Source: Sphingomonas sp. QA11
GTDB taxonomy: Bacteria > Pseudomonadota > Alphaproteobacteria > Sphingomonadales > Sphingomonadaceae
DNA length: 64,000 nucleotides
Direction: 5' to 3'
Assembly (NCBI RefSeq): GCF_028473665.1
Contig: NZ_CP098774.1
Location: 4,893,501 to 4,957,500 of the forward strand
In this document: positions 27,787 through 35,778 of the stretch, piece after piece
How the letters are laid out: the number at the start of each line of letters is the position of its first letter
Position numbering within the stretch: the stretch's first letter is position 1
The notes under the pieces: generated by a model
Told to the model about the DNA's origin: nothing
The model's database searches: none
The model's input: only the letters and a program-made list of their open reading frames with translations
Program-made: the position numbers and the translations under genes

Positions 27787-27843
27787 CCTGGGGGCTGTGG
27801 TCGCCCCACCCTTCCACCACCCTCTCCACCACGATAGAGCAGC

Positions 27844-30087
27844 ATGATGGCGGTCAGTGACGCACTTCCGAACATCAACCGGCGGTCGCTGCTGATCGGC
27901 GGTGGCGTGGGGGTCGGCCTGTTCGTTGCCTGGGGCGTCTGGCCGCGCAGCTATGCACCCAACCTGACGGCCGCGAAGGGCGAGACGGTCTTCGGCGCGT
28001 GGCTCAAGATCGGCCTGGACGGGCATGTCACGGTGGCGGTCGCGCAGGCCGAGCATGGCCAGGGCGTCTACACCACCCTGCCGCAGATCCTCGCCGACGA
28101 GCTCGGCGCCGACTGGCGCACCGTCGCGGTTCAGCCGGCGCCGCTAAACCCGCTCTACGCCAATGCGATGGCGGCTGACGTGCTGTTCGAAGGCGTGTTC
28201 GATGCCTTGCCGGCGCCGCTGCGGTCGGGCCATGCGGCGCGCACCGCGCTGGTGCTGACCGGCGGATCGACCTCGGTGCGCGCGTTCGAGGACGATCTGC
28301 GCGACGCGGGCGCGGCCGCGCGAGTGCTGTTGTGCAAGGCGGCGGCGAAACGCTGGAAGGTCGACTGGCAGGCCTGCGGCACGGCCGGCGGTTTCGTCAT
28401 CCACGGTACCGACCGGATACGCTTCGGCGAGATCGCGGCCGAGGCGGCGGGCGGAACGCTGCCCAATCCGTTGCCGTTGCGCAGCGGCGAGGCCAACCGC
28501 CTGCTCGGCCAGTCGCTGCCCCGGCTCGACGTGCCGTCCAAGGTCGACGGTTCGGCCAATTTCGCGGGGGATGTCCGCCTGCCCGACATGGTCTTCGCCG
28601 CGATCCGCCAGGGGCCGGTGGGCGACACGAAGCTGATCAGCGTCGATCGCGCCGCCGCCGGGCGAATCCGCGGCGTGCTGTCGGTCGCGACCAACGACAA
28701 TTGGGTCGCCGCGATCGGCAGCAACTGGTGGGCGGCCAACCAGGCGCTCGCGGCGATGCGGCCGCGCTTTCAGACACGCGGCGCGATCATCAGCTCGAGC
28801 AGCATCGACGACGCGCTGACCGCCGCGCTCGACGGGCCGGGCGAACGCATGGCGGCCGAGGGCGACCTCTCGGCCGCGTTCAAGGGGGCCCGGCTGGTCA
28901 CCGCCGAATATAGCGCCGGCCTCGCGGTTCATGCGGCGGTCGAGACGATGACGGCAACCGCGCATTATGCCGATGGCAGGCTTCAGCTCTGGCTGCCGAC
29001 CCAGGCGCCGGGCCTCGCCCGTGCGGCGGCGGCGGCGGTGCTCGGCCTGTCGGAGGACAATGTCGTGGTCTATCCGATGCTGATCGGCGGATCGTTCGGC
29101 GCCAATCTCGAACATCTCGCCGCGGAGCAGGCAGCGATCCTCGCGGAGAAGCTCAAGCGCCCGGTGCAGCTCGTCTGGTCGCGCAGCGAGGACATGATGC
29201 ACGACCGCTACCGCCCGCCCGCCGCCGCGCGGATGTCGGCGCGGCTCGGGCCCAACGGGCAGATCCTCGGCTGGCTCGCCAAGATCGCCGCGCCGACCAC
29301 GGGGCGCGAGCTTGCCGGGCGGCTGATGGGGGGCGACAAGGCGGCGCGCGCGGCGCTTGCCCTCCCGGCGGTGGGCGATGCCTATGCGGTCGCTGGCGCC
29401 AAGCCCATCTACCGTATCCCGGCCTATGCGATCGACCATCATCCGGCGGAGATCGGCGTGCCGACCGGCCATTGGCGGTCGGGGGCACACAGCTACACCG
29501 CCTTCTTCACTGAATGCTTCCTCGACGAACTGGCGCATGTCGCCGGCACTGAACCGCTGTCGTTCCGCATCGGCATGCTGGGCGGCGATGCGCGGCTGGC
29601 GCGGTGCCTGTCGACCGCCGCATCGCTGGGCGGCTGGGAAGGCGGCATCCCGGGCAGCGGCCAGGGCATTGCCTGCCACAGCTTTCGCGGCAGTCACATT
29701 GCGGTGCTGGCCGAGGCGCATATCGACGAGGGTCAGGTGCCGGTGGTCGACCGGATCGTCGCCGCGGTCGATTGCGGGCGCCAGATCAATCCCGACGTGG
29801 TGCGCCAGCAGATCGAGGGCGGGCTGATCTTCGGCATGGCGGCGGCGCTGAGCGGTGCGACGACCTTCACCGAGAATGTCGCCGATGCGCGCACCTTCGG
29901 CGACATCGCCCTGCCGCGCCTGGCCGATACGCCCGACATCACGGTCGAGATGATCCGCAGCGAGGCCGATCCCGGCGGCGTCGGCGAACTTGGCGTGCCC
30001 CCGATCGCGCCGGCCATTGCCAATGCGCTCCAGGCCTCTACTGGCTTCCGCATGCGCACCCTTCCGCTGACCCCCGGCGAGGCATGA
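27844..30087 (+). CDS. Molybdopterin-binding hydroxylase large subunit (isoquinoline 1-oxidoreductase beta-like)
   Basis: 747 aa, full length for the IorB-type xanthine oxidase family. An N-terminal anchor or Tat-like segment (NRRSLLIGGGVGVGLFVAWGVWP) precedes repeated molybdopterin-binding halves, including AEHGQGVYTTLPQILADELGADW and GGSFGANLEHLAAEQAAILAEKLKRPVQLVWSR. The catalytic Glu is in GGVGELGVPPIAPAIANAL near 711. Such proteins oxidise aldehydes or N-heterocycles in the periplasm with an Fe-S partner. No [2Fe-2S] subunit gene is adjacent, so the partner must be elsewhere or absent. It is coupled to hemH. Confidence 0.9.
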   Translation: MMAVSDALPNINRRSLLIGGGVGVGLFVAWGVWPRSYAPNLTAAKGETVFGAWLKIGLDGHVTVAVAQAEHGQGVYTTLPQILADELGADWRTVAVQPAPLNPLYANAMAADVLFEGVFDALPAPLRSGHAARTALVLTGGSTSVRAFEDDLRDAGAAARVLLCKAAAKRWKVDWQACGTAGGFVIHGTDRIRFGEIAAEAAGGTLPNPLPLRSGEANRLLGQSLPRLDVPSKVDGSANFAGDVRLPDMVFAAIRQGPVGDTKLISVDRAAAGRIRGVLSVATNDNWVAAIGSNWWAANQALAAMRPRFQTRGAIISSSSIDDALTAALDGPGERMAAEGDLSAAFKGARLVTAEYSAGLAVHAAVETMTATAHYADGRLQLWLPTQAPGLARAAAAAVLGLSEDNVVVYPMLIGGSFGANLEHLAAEQAAILAEKLKRPVQLVWSRSEDMMHDRYRPPAAARMSARLGPNGQILGWLAKIAAPTTGRELAGRLMGGDKAARAALALPAVGDAYAVAGAKPIYRIPAYAIDHHPAEIGVPTGHWRSGAHSYTAFFTECFLDELAHVAGTEPLSFRIGMLGGDARLARCLSTAASLGGWEGGIPGSGQGIACHSFRGSHIAVLAEAHIDEGQVPVVDRIVAAVDCGRQINPDVVRQQIEGGLIFGMAAALSGATTFTENVADARTFGDIALPRLADTPDITVEMIRSEADPGGVGELGVPPIAPAIANALQASTGFRMRTLPLTPGEA

Positions 30088-31091
30088 CTTCGCCCGCCGG
30101 CCATCCGGCCATCCCGCCGCGCAGGATCGGCGTGCTGCTGGTCAACCTGGGCACGCCCGATTCGGCGGATGCCGGGGCGGTTAAGCGCTATCTCGCCGAA
30201 TTCCTGTCGGACCGGCGCGTGGTGGAGATACCACCGATCCTGTGGCAACCGATATTGCGCGGTATCATCCTGAACACGCGGCCGAAAAAATCGGCGCACG
30301 CTTATGCGCAGGTCTGGCGCGAGGACGGTTCACCGCTGGCGGCGATCACCCGGGCCCAGGCGACGGCGCTGCGGGGTGCGTTCGGGCCGGGCGTGATGGT
30401 CGACTGGGCGATGCGATACGGCAATCCGGCGATCGCCGGCCGGCTCGCGGCGCTGAAAGAGGCCGGGTGCGATCGAATCCTGATCGCGCCGCTCTATCCG
30501 CAATATTGCGCGGCGACGACGGCGACCGCCAATGACAAGGCCTTTGCCGCGCTGGCGGAGATGCGCTGGCAACCCGCCATCCGCACCCTGCCGCCCTATC
30601 ATGACGATCCGGCCTATATCGCCGCGCTGAAGGACTCGGTCGAGGCGTCGCTCGCCGCGCTCGATTTCGCGCCCGAGGCGATCGTCGCGAGCTTCCACGG
30701 CATGCCGCAGCGGACATTGGAGCTGGGCGATCCCTATCATTGCCAGTGCCGCAAGACGGCCAGGCTGTTGGGCGAGGCGCTGGGCCGGGAACTGATCGTC
30801 GCTTTCCAGTCGCGCTTCGGCCGGGCGAAATGGCTCGAGCCGGCGACCGACAGGACGCTGGAGGCATTGCCGGGCAAGGGCGTGAAGAAGGTGGCGATCG
30901 TCTCGCCGGGCTTCTCCGCCGATTGCCTGGAGACGCTCGAGGAGCTGGATATTCGCGGGCGCGAAAGCTTCATGGCGGCCGGCGGGACCGACTTCGCCTA
31001 TCTGCCCTGCCTCAACGACAGTGACGTCGGGGTGAAAATGTTGCGCATTCTGCTGCAACGGGAGCTTGAAGGCTGGAACCTGCCCGCCTAG
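30084..31091 (+). CDS. hemH: Ferrochelatase
   Basis: 335 aa. It inserts Fe(II) into protoporphyrin IX, the last step of heme synthesis. It begins RIGVLLVNLGTPDSADAGAVKRYLAEFLSD, the classic family start. The metal-site histidine is in VASFHGMPQRTLELGDPYHCQC (about 205), and the acidic partner in SPGFSADCLETLEELD. The ATG overlaps the stop of the molybdenum hydroxylase gene (ATGA, 30084-30087), giving an unusual coupled pair. Confidence 0.96.
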   Translation: MTSPAGHPAIPPRRIGVLLVNLGTPDSADAGAVKRYLAEFLSDRRVVEIPPILWQPILRGIILNTRPKKSAHAYAQVWREDGSPLAAITRAQATALRGAFGPGVMVDWAMRYGNPAIAGRLAALKEAGCDRILIAPLYPQYCAATTATANDKAFAALAEMRWQPAIRTLPPYHDDPAYIAALKDSVEASLAALDFAPEAIVASFHGMPQRTLELGDPYHCQCRKTARLLGEALGRELIVAFQSRFGRAKWLEPATDRTLEALPGKGVKKVAIVSPGFSADCLETLEELDIRGRESFMAAGGTDFAYLPCLNDSDVGVKMLRILLQRELEGWNLPA

Positions 31092-31122
31092 CCTTGGCCA
31101 ACGGCTAACGGGAGAGAAGTAT

Positions 31123-31845
31123 ATGGCACGCGTAGCGATCGTCACTGGCGGCACCCGCGGAATTGGTGAGGCGATCAGTCTTGCGCTCAAGGATCTGGGA
31201 ATGACCGTCGCCGCCAATTATGCCGGCAATGACGAGCGTGCCCGGGAGTTCACCGAGCGTACCGGTATCGCCGCGTACAAATGGGACGTGGGCGACTATG
31301 ATGCCTGCCAGGAGGGCTGCGCCAGGGTCGCCGCCGAACTCGGCCCGGTCGACGTGGTGGTCAATAACGCCGGCATCACCCGCGACGGCACGATCCTGAA
31401 GATGACCTACCAGATGTGGAAGGAGGTCATGGACACCAATCTCGGCGGTTGCTTCAACATGGCCAAGGCGGTGTTCCCCGGCATGCGGGAGCGCAAATGG
31501 GGGCGGATCGTCAATATCGGGTCGATCAATGGACAGGCGGGCCAATATGGCCAGGTCAATTATGCCGCCGCCAAATCGGGCATCCACGGCTTCACCAAGG
31601 CGCTGGCGCAGGAAGGCGCGCGAGCCGGGGTGACGGTCAACGCGATCGCGCCCGGCTATATCGACACCGACATGGTCGCGGCGGTGCCGGCCGACGTGCT
31701 GGAGAAGATCGTGGCGAAGATCCCGGTCGGTCGCCTCGGCCAGGCGCATGAGATCGCACGGGGCGTCGCGTTCCTGTGTTCGGAAGAGGGCGGGTTCGTG
31801 ACCGGATCGACGCTGTCGATCAATGGCGGGCAGCATATGTACTGA
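31123..31845 (+). CDS. phbB: Acetoacetyl-CoA reductase (SDR)
   Basis: 240 aa from MARVAIVTGG, preceded by GGGAGAG. NAD(P) motif TGGTRGIG at 7-14, NNAG near 88, catalytic Ser in NIGSINGQAGQYGQVNYAAAKSG with Y and K four apart. It is the NADPH-dependent reductase of polyhydroxybutyrate synthesis; FabG-type ketoacyl-ACP reductase is the alternative, but the MARVAIVTGGTRGIGEAIS and INGQAGQYGQVNY stretches match PhbB best. It follows hemH after 31 bases. Confidence 0.88.
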   Translation: MARVAIVTGGTRGIGEAISLALKDLGMTVAANYAGNDERAREFTERTGIAAYKWDVGDYDACQEGCARVAAELGPVDVVVNNAGITRDGTILKMTYQMWKEVMDTNLGGCFNMAKAVFPGMRERKWGRIVNIGSINGQAGQYGQVNYAAAKSGIHGFTKALAQEGARAGVTVNAIAPGYIDTDMVAAVPADVLEKIVAKIPVGRLGQAHEIARGVAFLCSEEGGFVTGSTLSINGGQHMY

Positions 31846-31853
31846 CGATTGCA

Positions 31854-31946
31854 GGCGGCACCACGTGCCGCCGATGCGCGAAGCGCAGCAATCGGCACGG
31901 CCGGCGGGTGGGCCTGCCCACCCGACCGACGGCGGCTTTGCCGCCG
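31854..31946. repeat. Cluster of three hairpins behind phbB
   Basis: Three perfect stems follow one another: GGCGGCAC/GTGCCGCC (31854-31872), GGGTGGGC/GCCCACCC (31906-31923) and CGGCGGC/GCCGCCG (31930-31946). They occupy the region after the phbB stop and have no U-tracts. They probably end or protect the phbB transcript, or form a REP-like unit. Confidence 0.55.
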
Positions 31947-31997
31947 ACACGCCGTTGGAATGCCCTGTCCCCGACCGGGGAGAACCCCATAAAAGAT

Positions 31998-32027
31998 GAG
32001 GGCCGGCGCCTTGCGGCACCGGCCCTC
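31998..32027. terminator. Hairpin between convergent genes
   Basis: GAGGGCCGG (31998-32006) and CCGGCCCTC (32019-32027) form a perfect 9-bp stem with a 12-base loop. It lies 30 bases from the stop of the glycine-zipper gene on the minus strand, with an AT-rich CATAAAAG on the far side that reads as CTTTTATG after the stem. Confidence 0.6.
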
Positions 32028-32056
32028 GCCCTCGTTACACCACGCGAGGGATTTCG

Positions 32057-32449
32057 TTAGCGGCGGCAATAACGCGGATCGTCAGAGCGGGCGATCGCGC
32101 GACCAGCCAGCGCGCCGGCACCGGCGCCGAGCACGGTGCCCAGCAGGCGGTCGCCGCGGCCGGCAACCGTGTTGCCGAGCAGGCCGCCCGCGATCGCGCC
32201 GATCACGGTGCCGCCGTCATTGTTGCAACGGTTGCGACGGTTGCGGTCATAGCCGCGATAGCCCCGGCGATCGTCATAGCCGCGATCATCATAACCACGG
32301 TCGTCGCGATAACCGCGGTCGTACCCGCGATCATAGCCGTCGCCGCGATACTCGCGCTCGTAGCGCTGCGCGGCGGCCGGCGTCGCGGGGATCAGCACGG
32401 TGGCGGTCATGGCGATCGCCGCACCGGCGAGAGAAAGCTTCTTGAGCAT
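32057..32449 (-). CDS. Glycine-zipper 2TM domain protein with RGYDD repeats
   Basis: 130 aa. Signal peptide KKLSLAGAAIAMTATVLIPATPAAAQ, then a low-complexity block of about 45 residues built from RGYDRGYRDDRGYDDRGYDDRRGYRGYD, then a glycine-zipper segment GGTVIGAIAGGLLGNTVAGRGDRLLGTVLGAGAGALAGRAIA. Two cysteines flank the zipper (RCNNDGG and RYCRR). Such proteins sit in the outer membrane or periplasm; no molecular role is known. Confidence 0.82.
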   Translation of the reverse strand: MLKKLSLAGAAIAMTATVLIPATPAAAQRYEREYRGDGYDRGYDRGYRDDRGYDDRGYDDRRGYRGYDRNRRNRCNNDGGTVIGAIAGGLLGNTVAGRGDRLLGTVLGAGAGALAGRAIARSDDPRYCRR

Positions 32450-32590
32450 GGCGTGTCTCCTCTGGATGCCGTGTCGTTGGGCCTCTTATGTCCGCCCCGG
32501 CTTGAGCCCGTCCTGAATGGAGTCGTTAGGCAATGTTCATGAAGCGGATGCCGGTTGCGCGAGCGGTGCATGTCGATCAGGGCGATGGGG

Positions 32591-33574
32591 ATGCGCATCC
32601 TCCAATCAGTCCTGCTGCTGCTTTTCCTGATACCGCCATGGATGGGGGAGAAGAGGCTGCCGCTGCTCGGGCCAGTCCCCCGGTTCGAGGCGAGGCGGGT
32701 CGGGCTGGACAACGCCAATCCCGGCCTGAAACGGGTCGGGCAACTGACCTGGCTCGGTGGCGTGGAGCTCACCAGCCCTGATCCGGCCTTTGGTGGATTC
32801 TCCGCGATGGCCGTCACGGGCGACCGTTTCACCCTGTTGAGCGACGGGGGCAGCATCGTGCGCTTCCGGATGGATTCGCGTGGGCGGCTGAGCGAGCGCA
32901 GCTTCGCCGAACTGCCGGCCGGGCCGGGCACTGGCTGGTCGAAGCAGGACCGCGACAGCGAATCGATGACGGTGGATCCGGAGACCGGCCAGGTCTGGGT
33001 CGGCTTCGAGCGGGCGAACGAAATCTGGCGCTTTTCGCGGGACCTTCGACGAAGCGAGGCGAATGCCGCGCCGCGGGTCATGGCCGGCTGGCCAGCGAAT
33101 ACCGGGGCGGAAGCGATGGCGCGCCTGCCCGATGGCGGCTTCATCGTGATCGGGGAACGGCAACCCTGGCCGGGGCACAAGGGCAGGGCGGCGATTCGTT
33201 TTTCGGGCGATCCCACCTTGCGACCCGATACGGGGTTCCGCTTCAGCTATGTGCCGCCGGATCATTATGATCCGAGCGACATGGCCGTGCTGGCCGATGG
33301 CAGGCTGCTGATCCTCAACCGGCGATTCGCGTTGCCGTTCACTTTTTCGACAAAGCTGACGGTGATCGATCAAGCGGCGATTCGGCCGGGCGCGGTGGTC
33401 CGCGGGCGGGAGATCGCGACGCTGGCGAGCCCGCTGATCCACGACAATTTCGAAGGATTGGTGGTGACGCGCGAGGGCAAGGCGACGATCGTCTGGATCG
33501 TGTCGGACGACAATCAGCTGTTCCTGCAGCGCAGCCTGCTGCTCAAGTTCAGGCTTGAACCCGAATCGCGCTGA
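32591..33574 (+). CDS. Esterase-like activity of phytase family protein
   Basis: 327 aa with a signal or anchor segment (RILQSVLLLLFLIPPWMG). The family pattern is visible in GGVELTSPDPAFGGFSAMAVTGDRFTLLSDGGSIVRFRMD, DRDSESMTVDPETGQVWVGFERANEIWRF, NTGAEAMARLPDGGFIVIGE and HDNFEGLVVTREGKATIVWIVSDDNQ, which is a beta-propeller with acidic metal ligands like 3-phytase. The substrate is unknown. ATGs at 32570 and 32585 are alternatives; AGGG suits 32591 best. Confidence 0.82.
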   Translation: MRILQSVLLLLFLIPPWMGEKRLPLLGPVPRFEARRVGLDNANPGLKRVGQLTWLGGVELTSPDPAFGGFSAMAVTGDRFTLLSDGGSIVRFRMDSRGRLSERSFAELPAGPGTGWSKQDRDSESMTVDPETGQVWVGFERANEIWRFSRDLRRSEANAAPRVMAGWPANTGAEAMARLPDGGFIVIGERQPWPGHKGRAAIRFSGDPTLRPDTGFRFSYVPPDHYDPSDMAVLADGRLLILNRRFALPFTFSTKLTVIDQAAIRPGAVVRGREIATLASPLIHDNFEGLVVTREGKATIVWIVSDDNQLFLQRSLLLKFRLEPESR

Positions 33575-33627
33575 GCGAAGGCGCAAGCGCGACGCGCCCG
33601 CTTCCCCGTAGGAAAGCAGGCCGGCAT

Positions 33628-33647
33628 TTTTCGATTGTAATCGAAAA
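33628..33647 (-). terminator. Hairpin just after rpmB
   Basis: Perfect 9-bp inverted repeat TTTTCGATT / AATCGAAAA with a 2-base loop, 2 bases after the rpmB stop on the minus strand. The stem itself starts with T and ends with A, so it may act as a simple terminator. Confidence 0.55.
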
Positions 33648-33649
33648 GG

Positions 33650-33949
33650 TTAGGCGGCCACCGCGACGGTGCCGAGCTTCTTGCGGACGTCGCGCTTCAG
33701 GCGGCGTGCGCGGAGCGACAGCTTGTCGTCCGAGGTCTTCACCAGCCAGTTGTCCAGGCCGCCGACATGCTCGACCGAACGCAGGCCGTGCGTGGAGACG
33801 CGCAGCTTGACGCTGGTGCCCAGGGCTTCCGACATCAGCGTGACGTTCTGCAGATTCGGCAGAAAGGTACGCTTGGTCTTGTTGTTGGCGTGGGAGACGT
33901 TGTTTCCCACCAGCCGGCCCTTGCCGGTCAGCTCGCAAATGCGCGACAT
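33650..33949 (-). CDS. rpmB: 50S ribosomal protein L28
   Basis: 99 aa from [36 protein letters not shown], the canonical L28 start, and ending in a basic [16 protein letters not shown]. It is a structural protein of the large ribosomal subunit. The longer open frame upstream of 33949 has no L28 similarity. It lies alone on the minus strand, as is usual in alphaproteobacteria. Confidence 0.97.
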   Translation of the reverse strand: MSRICELTGKGRLVGNNVSHANNKTKRTFLPNLQNVTLMSEALGTSVKLRVSTHGLRSVEHVGGLDNWLVKTSDDKLSLRARRLKRDVRKKLGTVAVAA

Positions 33950-34119
33950 GTGTCGTATCCTGAGTTTCGGCCAGACCGTGCTGGCTGGTCCCGTAAAGGC
34001 GGCGCGGATAGCCGTAACGGGACAGGGCGTCAACCGATTCAGCCTTTCCCCATGCAACCTAGTGCGGTGACGCGGCGTTATTACGCTAACGATTCGATTA
34101 CCTCGATTGGAGAATGCCC

Positions 34120-34401
34120 ATGCGCGCACTGCTAGCCCTGGTCGGAATCGCCGCCGTCGTGGTTGCCATCCTGCTCTCGCTCGGCCTGTTGACGCTCAAG
34201 ACAACCCCCGGCTCATTGCCGACCGTCAGCGTCAATGGCGGCGCCGCGCCGTCGGTCGACGCGAATCTCGCCACGGTGAGCGTCGGCACCACCAACAAGA
34301 CGATCGAAGTGCCTACCGTCACCACCACGGAGAAGACCATCACCGTGCCGACGGTAAAGATGAACAAGCCCGGCGACGTCGCGGCCAACAGCGCTCAATA
34401 A
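34120..34401 (+). CDS. Small anchored protein with VPTV repeats, unknown function
   Basis: 93 aa. ATG at 34120 lies 6 bases after GGAGA; the ATG at 34114 touches it. An N-terminal hydrophobic segment ([24 protein letters not shown]) is followed by a Thr/Val-rich tail with repeated units [15 protein letters not shown] and [18 protein letters not shown]. Probably anchored in the inner membrane with a periplasmic tail, or secreted. I do not recognise a family. Confidence 0.7.
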   Translation: MRALLALVGIAAVVVAILLSLGLLTLKTTPGSLPTVSVNGGAAPSVDANLATVSVGTTNKTIEVPTVTTTEKTITVPTVKMNKPGDVAANSAQ

Positions 34402-34468
34402 TCTCAGGGCATAGCCCTGCGCCGTCGCCCGGGCTGGTCCGGGCGGCGATGCTGGGGCAAGAGGGGGA

Positions 34469-34918
34469 ATGTTCCCTATTCCTGCCCCGATGCGCGCGGC
34501 GCTCGACGCCGCCGCCAAGGCAGCCGCCGCGGGCGAAGTGCCCGTCGGTGCCGCCGTGGTGCTCGACGGCAGGATCCTGGCGATAGCGGCGAACGCGCCG
34601 CGCGCCCTGCACGATCCGACCGCCCATGCCGAGATGCTGGCGATTCGCGCCGCCGCCGAAGCGATCGGCGGCGACCGGCTGTCCGACTGCGACCTGTGGG
34701 TGACGCTCGAGCCCTGCGCGATGTGCGCCGGCGCTATCGCCCATGCCCGGATCGCGCGGCTCTATTACGGCGCCAGCGACCCGAAGGGCGGGGCGGTCGA
34801 ACACGGTCCGCGGCTCTTCGCCCAGCCGACCGTGCATCACCGCCCCGACATATATCCGGGGATCGGCGAGGGCGAATCAGCCGCGCTGCTCAGGGATTTC
34901 TTCGCGGCGCGGCGCTGA
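34469..34918 (+). CDS. tadA: tRNA adenosine(34) deaminase
   Basis: 149 aa. The zinc site is complete: His53 and Glu55 in THA(H)AEM, Cys83 and Cys86 in LEPCAMCAGAI. It converts A34 to inosine in tRNA-Arg(ACG). The EPVGA-type motif appears as GEVPVGAAVVLDG. The ATG at 34469 follows AGAGGGGGA. A generic nucleoside deaminase is the only alternative. Confidence 0.94.
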   Translation: MFPIPAPMRAALDAAAKAAAAGEVPVGAAVVLDGRILAIAANAPRALHDPTAHAEMLAIRAAAEAIGGDRLSDCDLWVTLEPCAMCAGAIAHARIARLYYGASDPKGGAVEHGPRLFAQPTVHHRPDIYPGIGEGESAALLRDFFAARR

Positions 34919-34952
34919 ACCGGCCCCTCCCCGACGGGAGAGGGCTTTCCGG

Positions 34953-35630
34953 TCAGCGCAGGTCGCTTTCGGGGATCGGCACGACCTTGATCTCGACCCG
35001 GCGATTCGCGGCACGGCCCTGCTCGGTCTCGTTCGAGGCGATCGGCTGCATTTCGCCGAAGCCGCGAATGCCGATTCGCGCCGACCGCACCCCGCGTGTC
35101 GTGAGATAGTCGGCCACCGATTCAGCGCGGCGTTCGGACAGGTCCTGGTTATAGGATTCGCTGCCGGTCGAATCGGTATGGCCGTAGATATCGACATAGG
35201 TGCGGTCATACTGGCCGAGCACCTGGCCGACCTGGTCGAGCGTCCGCCGGAACTGGGGCGCCACCATCGCGCTGTTATGGGCGAAGTTGATTCCCGACGG
35301 GATGTTGAGGATCAGGTCGTCGCCCTGGCGGATGACCTGCACGTCGGTCCCCGCGGTGCGTGCGCGCAGGTCATGCTCCTGCTTGTCCATATACGCGCCG
35401 ATGCCAGCACCGGCGATTCCGCCGATCCCGGCGCCAAGGATCTTCGCGGTCCGGTCGTTGCGGCCGCCGACGATGTCGCCGATCAGATAGCCGCCCAGCG
35501 CGCCGCCGATGCCGCCGATCGCTGTCTTGGAAAGGCGGCGCTCGCCGGTGACCGGATCAGTGGTGCAGGCGCTCGTCGTCACCAGCGCTGCGAGAGCGGC
35601 AACGGCGAGGACCCGATTCGAAGCCTTCAT
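34953..35630 (-). CDS. OmpA-family lipoprotein (YiaD-like)
   Basis: 225 aa. Lipoprotein signal with cysteine in LVTTSACTTDPVTG, a glycine-zipper pair (AIGGIGGALGGYLIGDIVGG and ILGAGIGGIAGAGIGAYMDKQE), and a C-terminal OmpA domain (VDIYGHTDSTGSESYNQDLSERRAESVADYL, then RIGIRGFGE and NRRVEIKV). It probably sits in the outer membrane and binds peptidoglycan. It converges with tadA. Confidence 0.92.
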   Translation of the reverse strand: MKASNRVLAVAALAALVTTSACTTDPVTGERRLSKTAIGGIGGALGGYLIGDIVGGRNDRTAKILGAGIGGIAGAGIGAYMDKQEHDLRARTAGTDVQVIRQGDDLILNIPSGINFAHNSAMVAPQFRRTLDQVGQVLGQYDRTYVDIYGHTDSTGSESYNQDLSERRAESVADYLTTRGVRSARIGIRGFGEMQPIASNETEQGRAANRRVEIKVVPIPESDLR

Positions 35631-35778
35631 ATTCTTTTCTCCCCTTGGACGCGCAATGGCGACCTCCGACCGGGGTCAAACACATTTTGCCCTCGGCTTG
35701 TTCCGCCATCGATTCGAACTTCGCGTCTTCGGGCGGTTGTGCCGGCGCGAGAAACCGGCCAAAGACTGGAGGCGCGCC

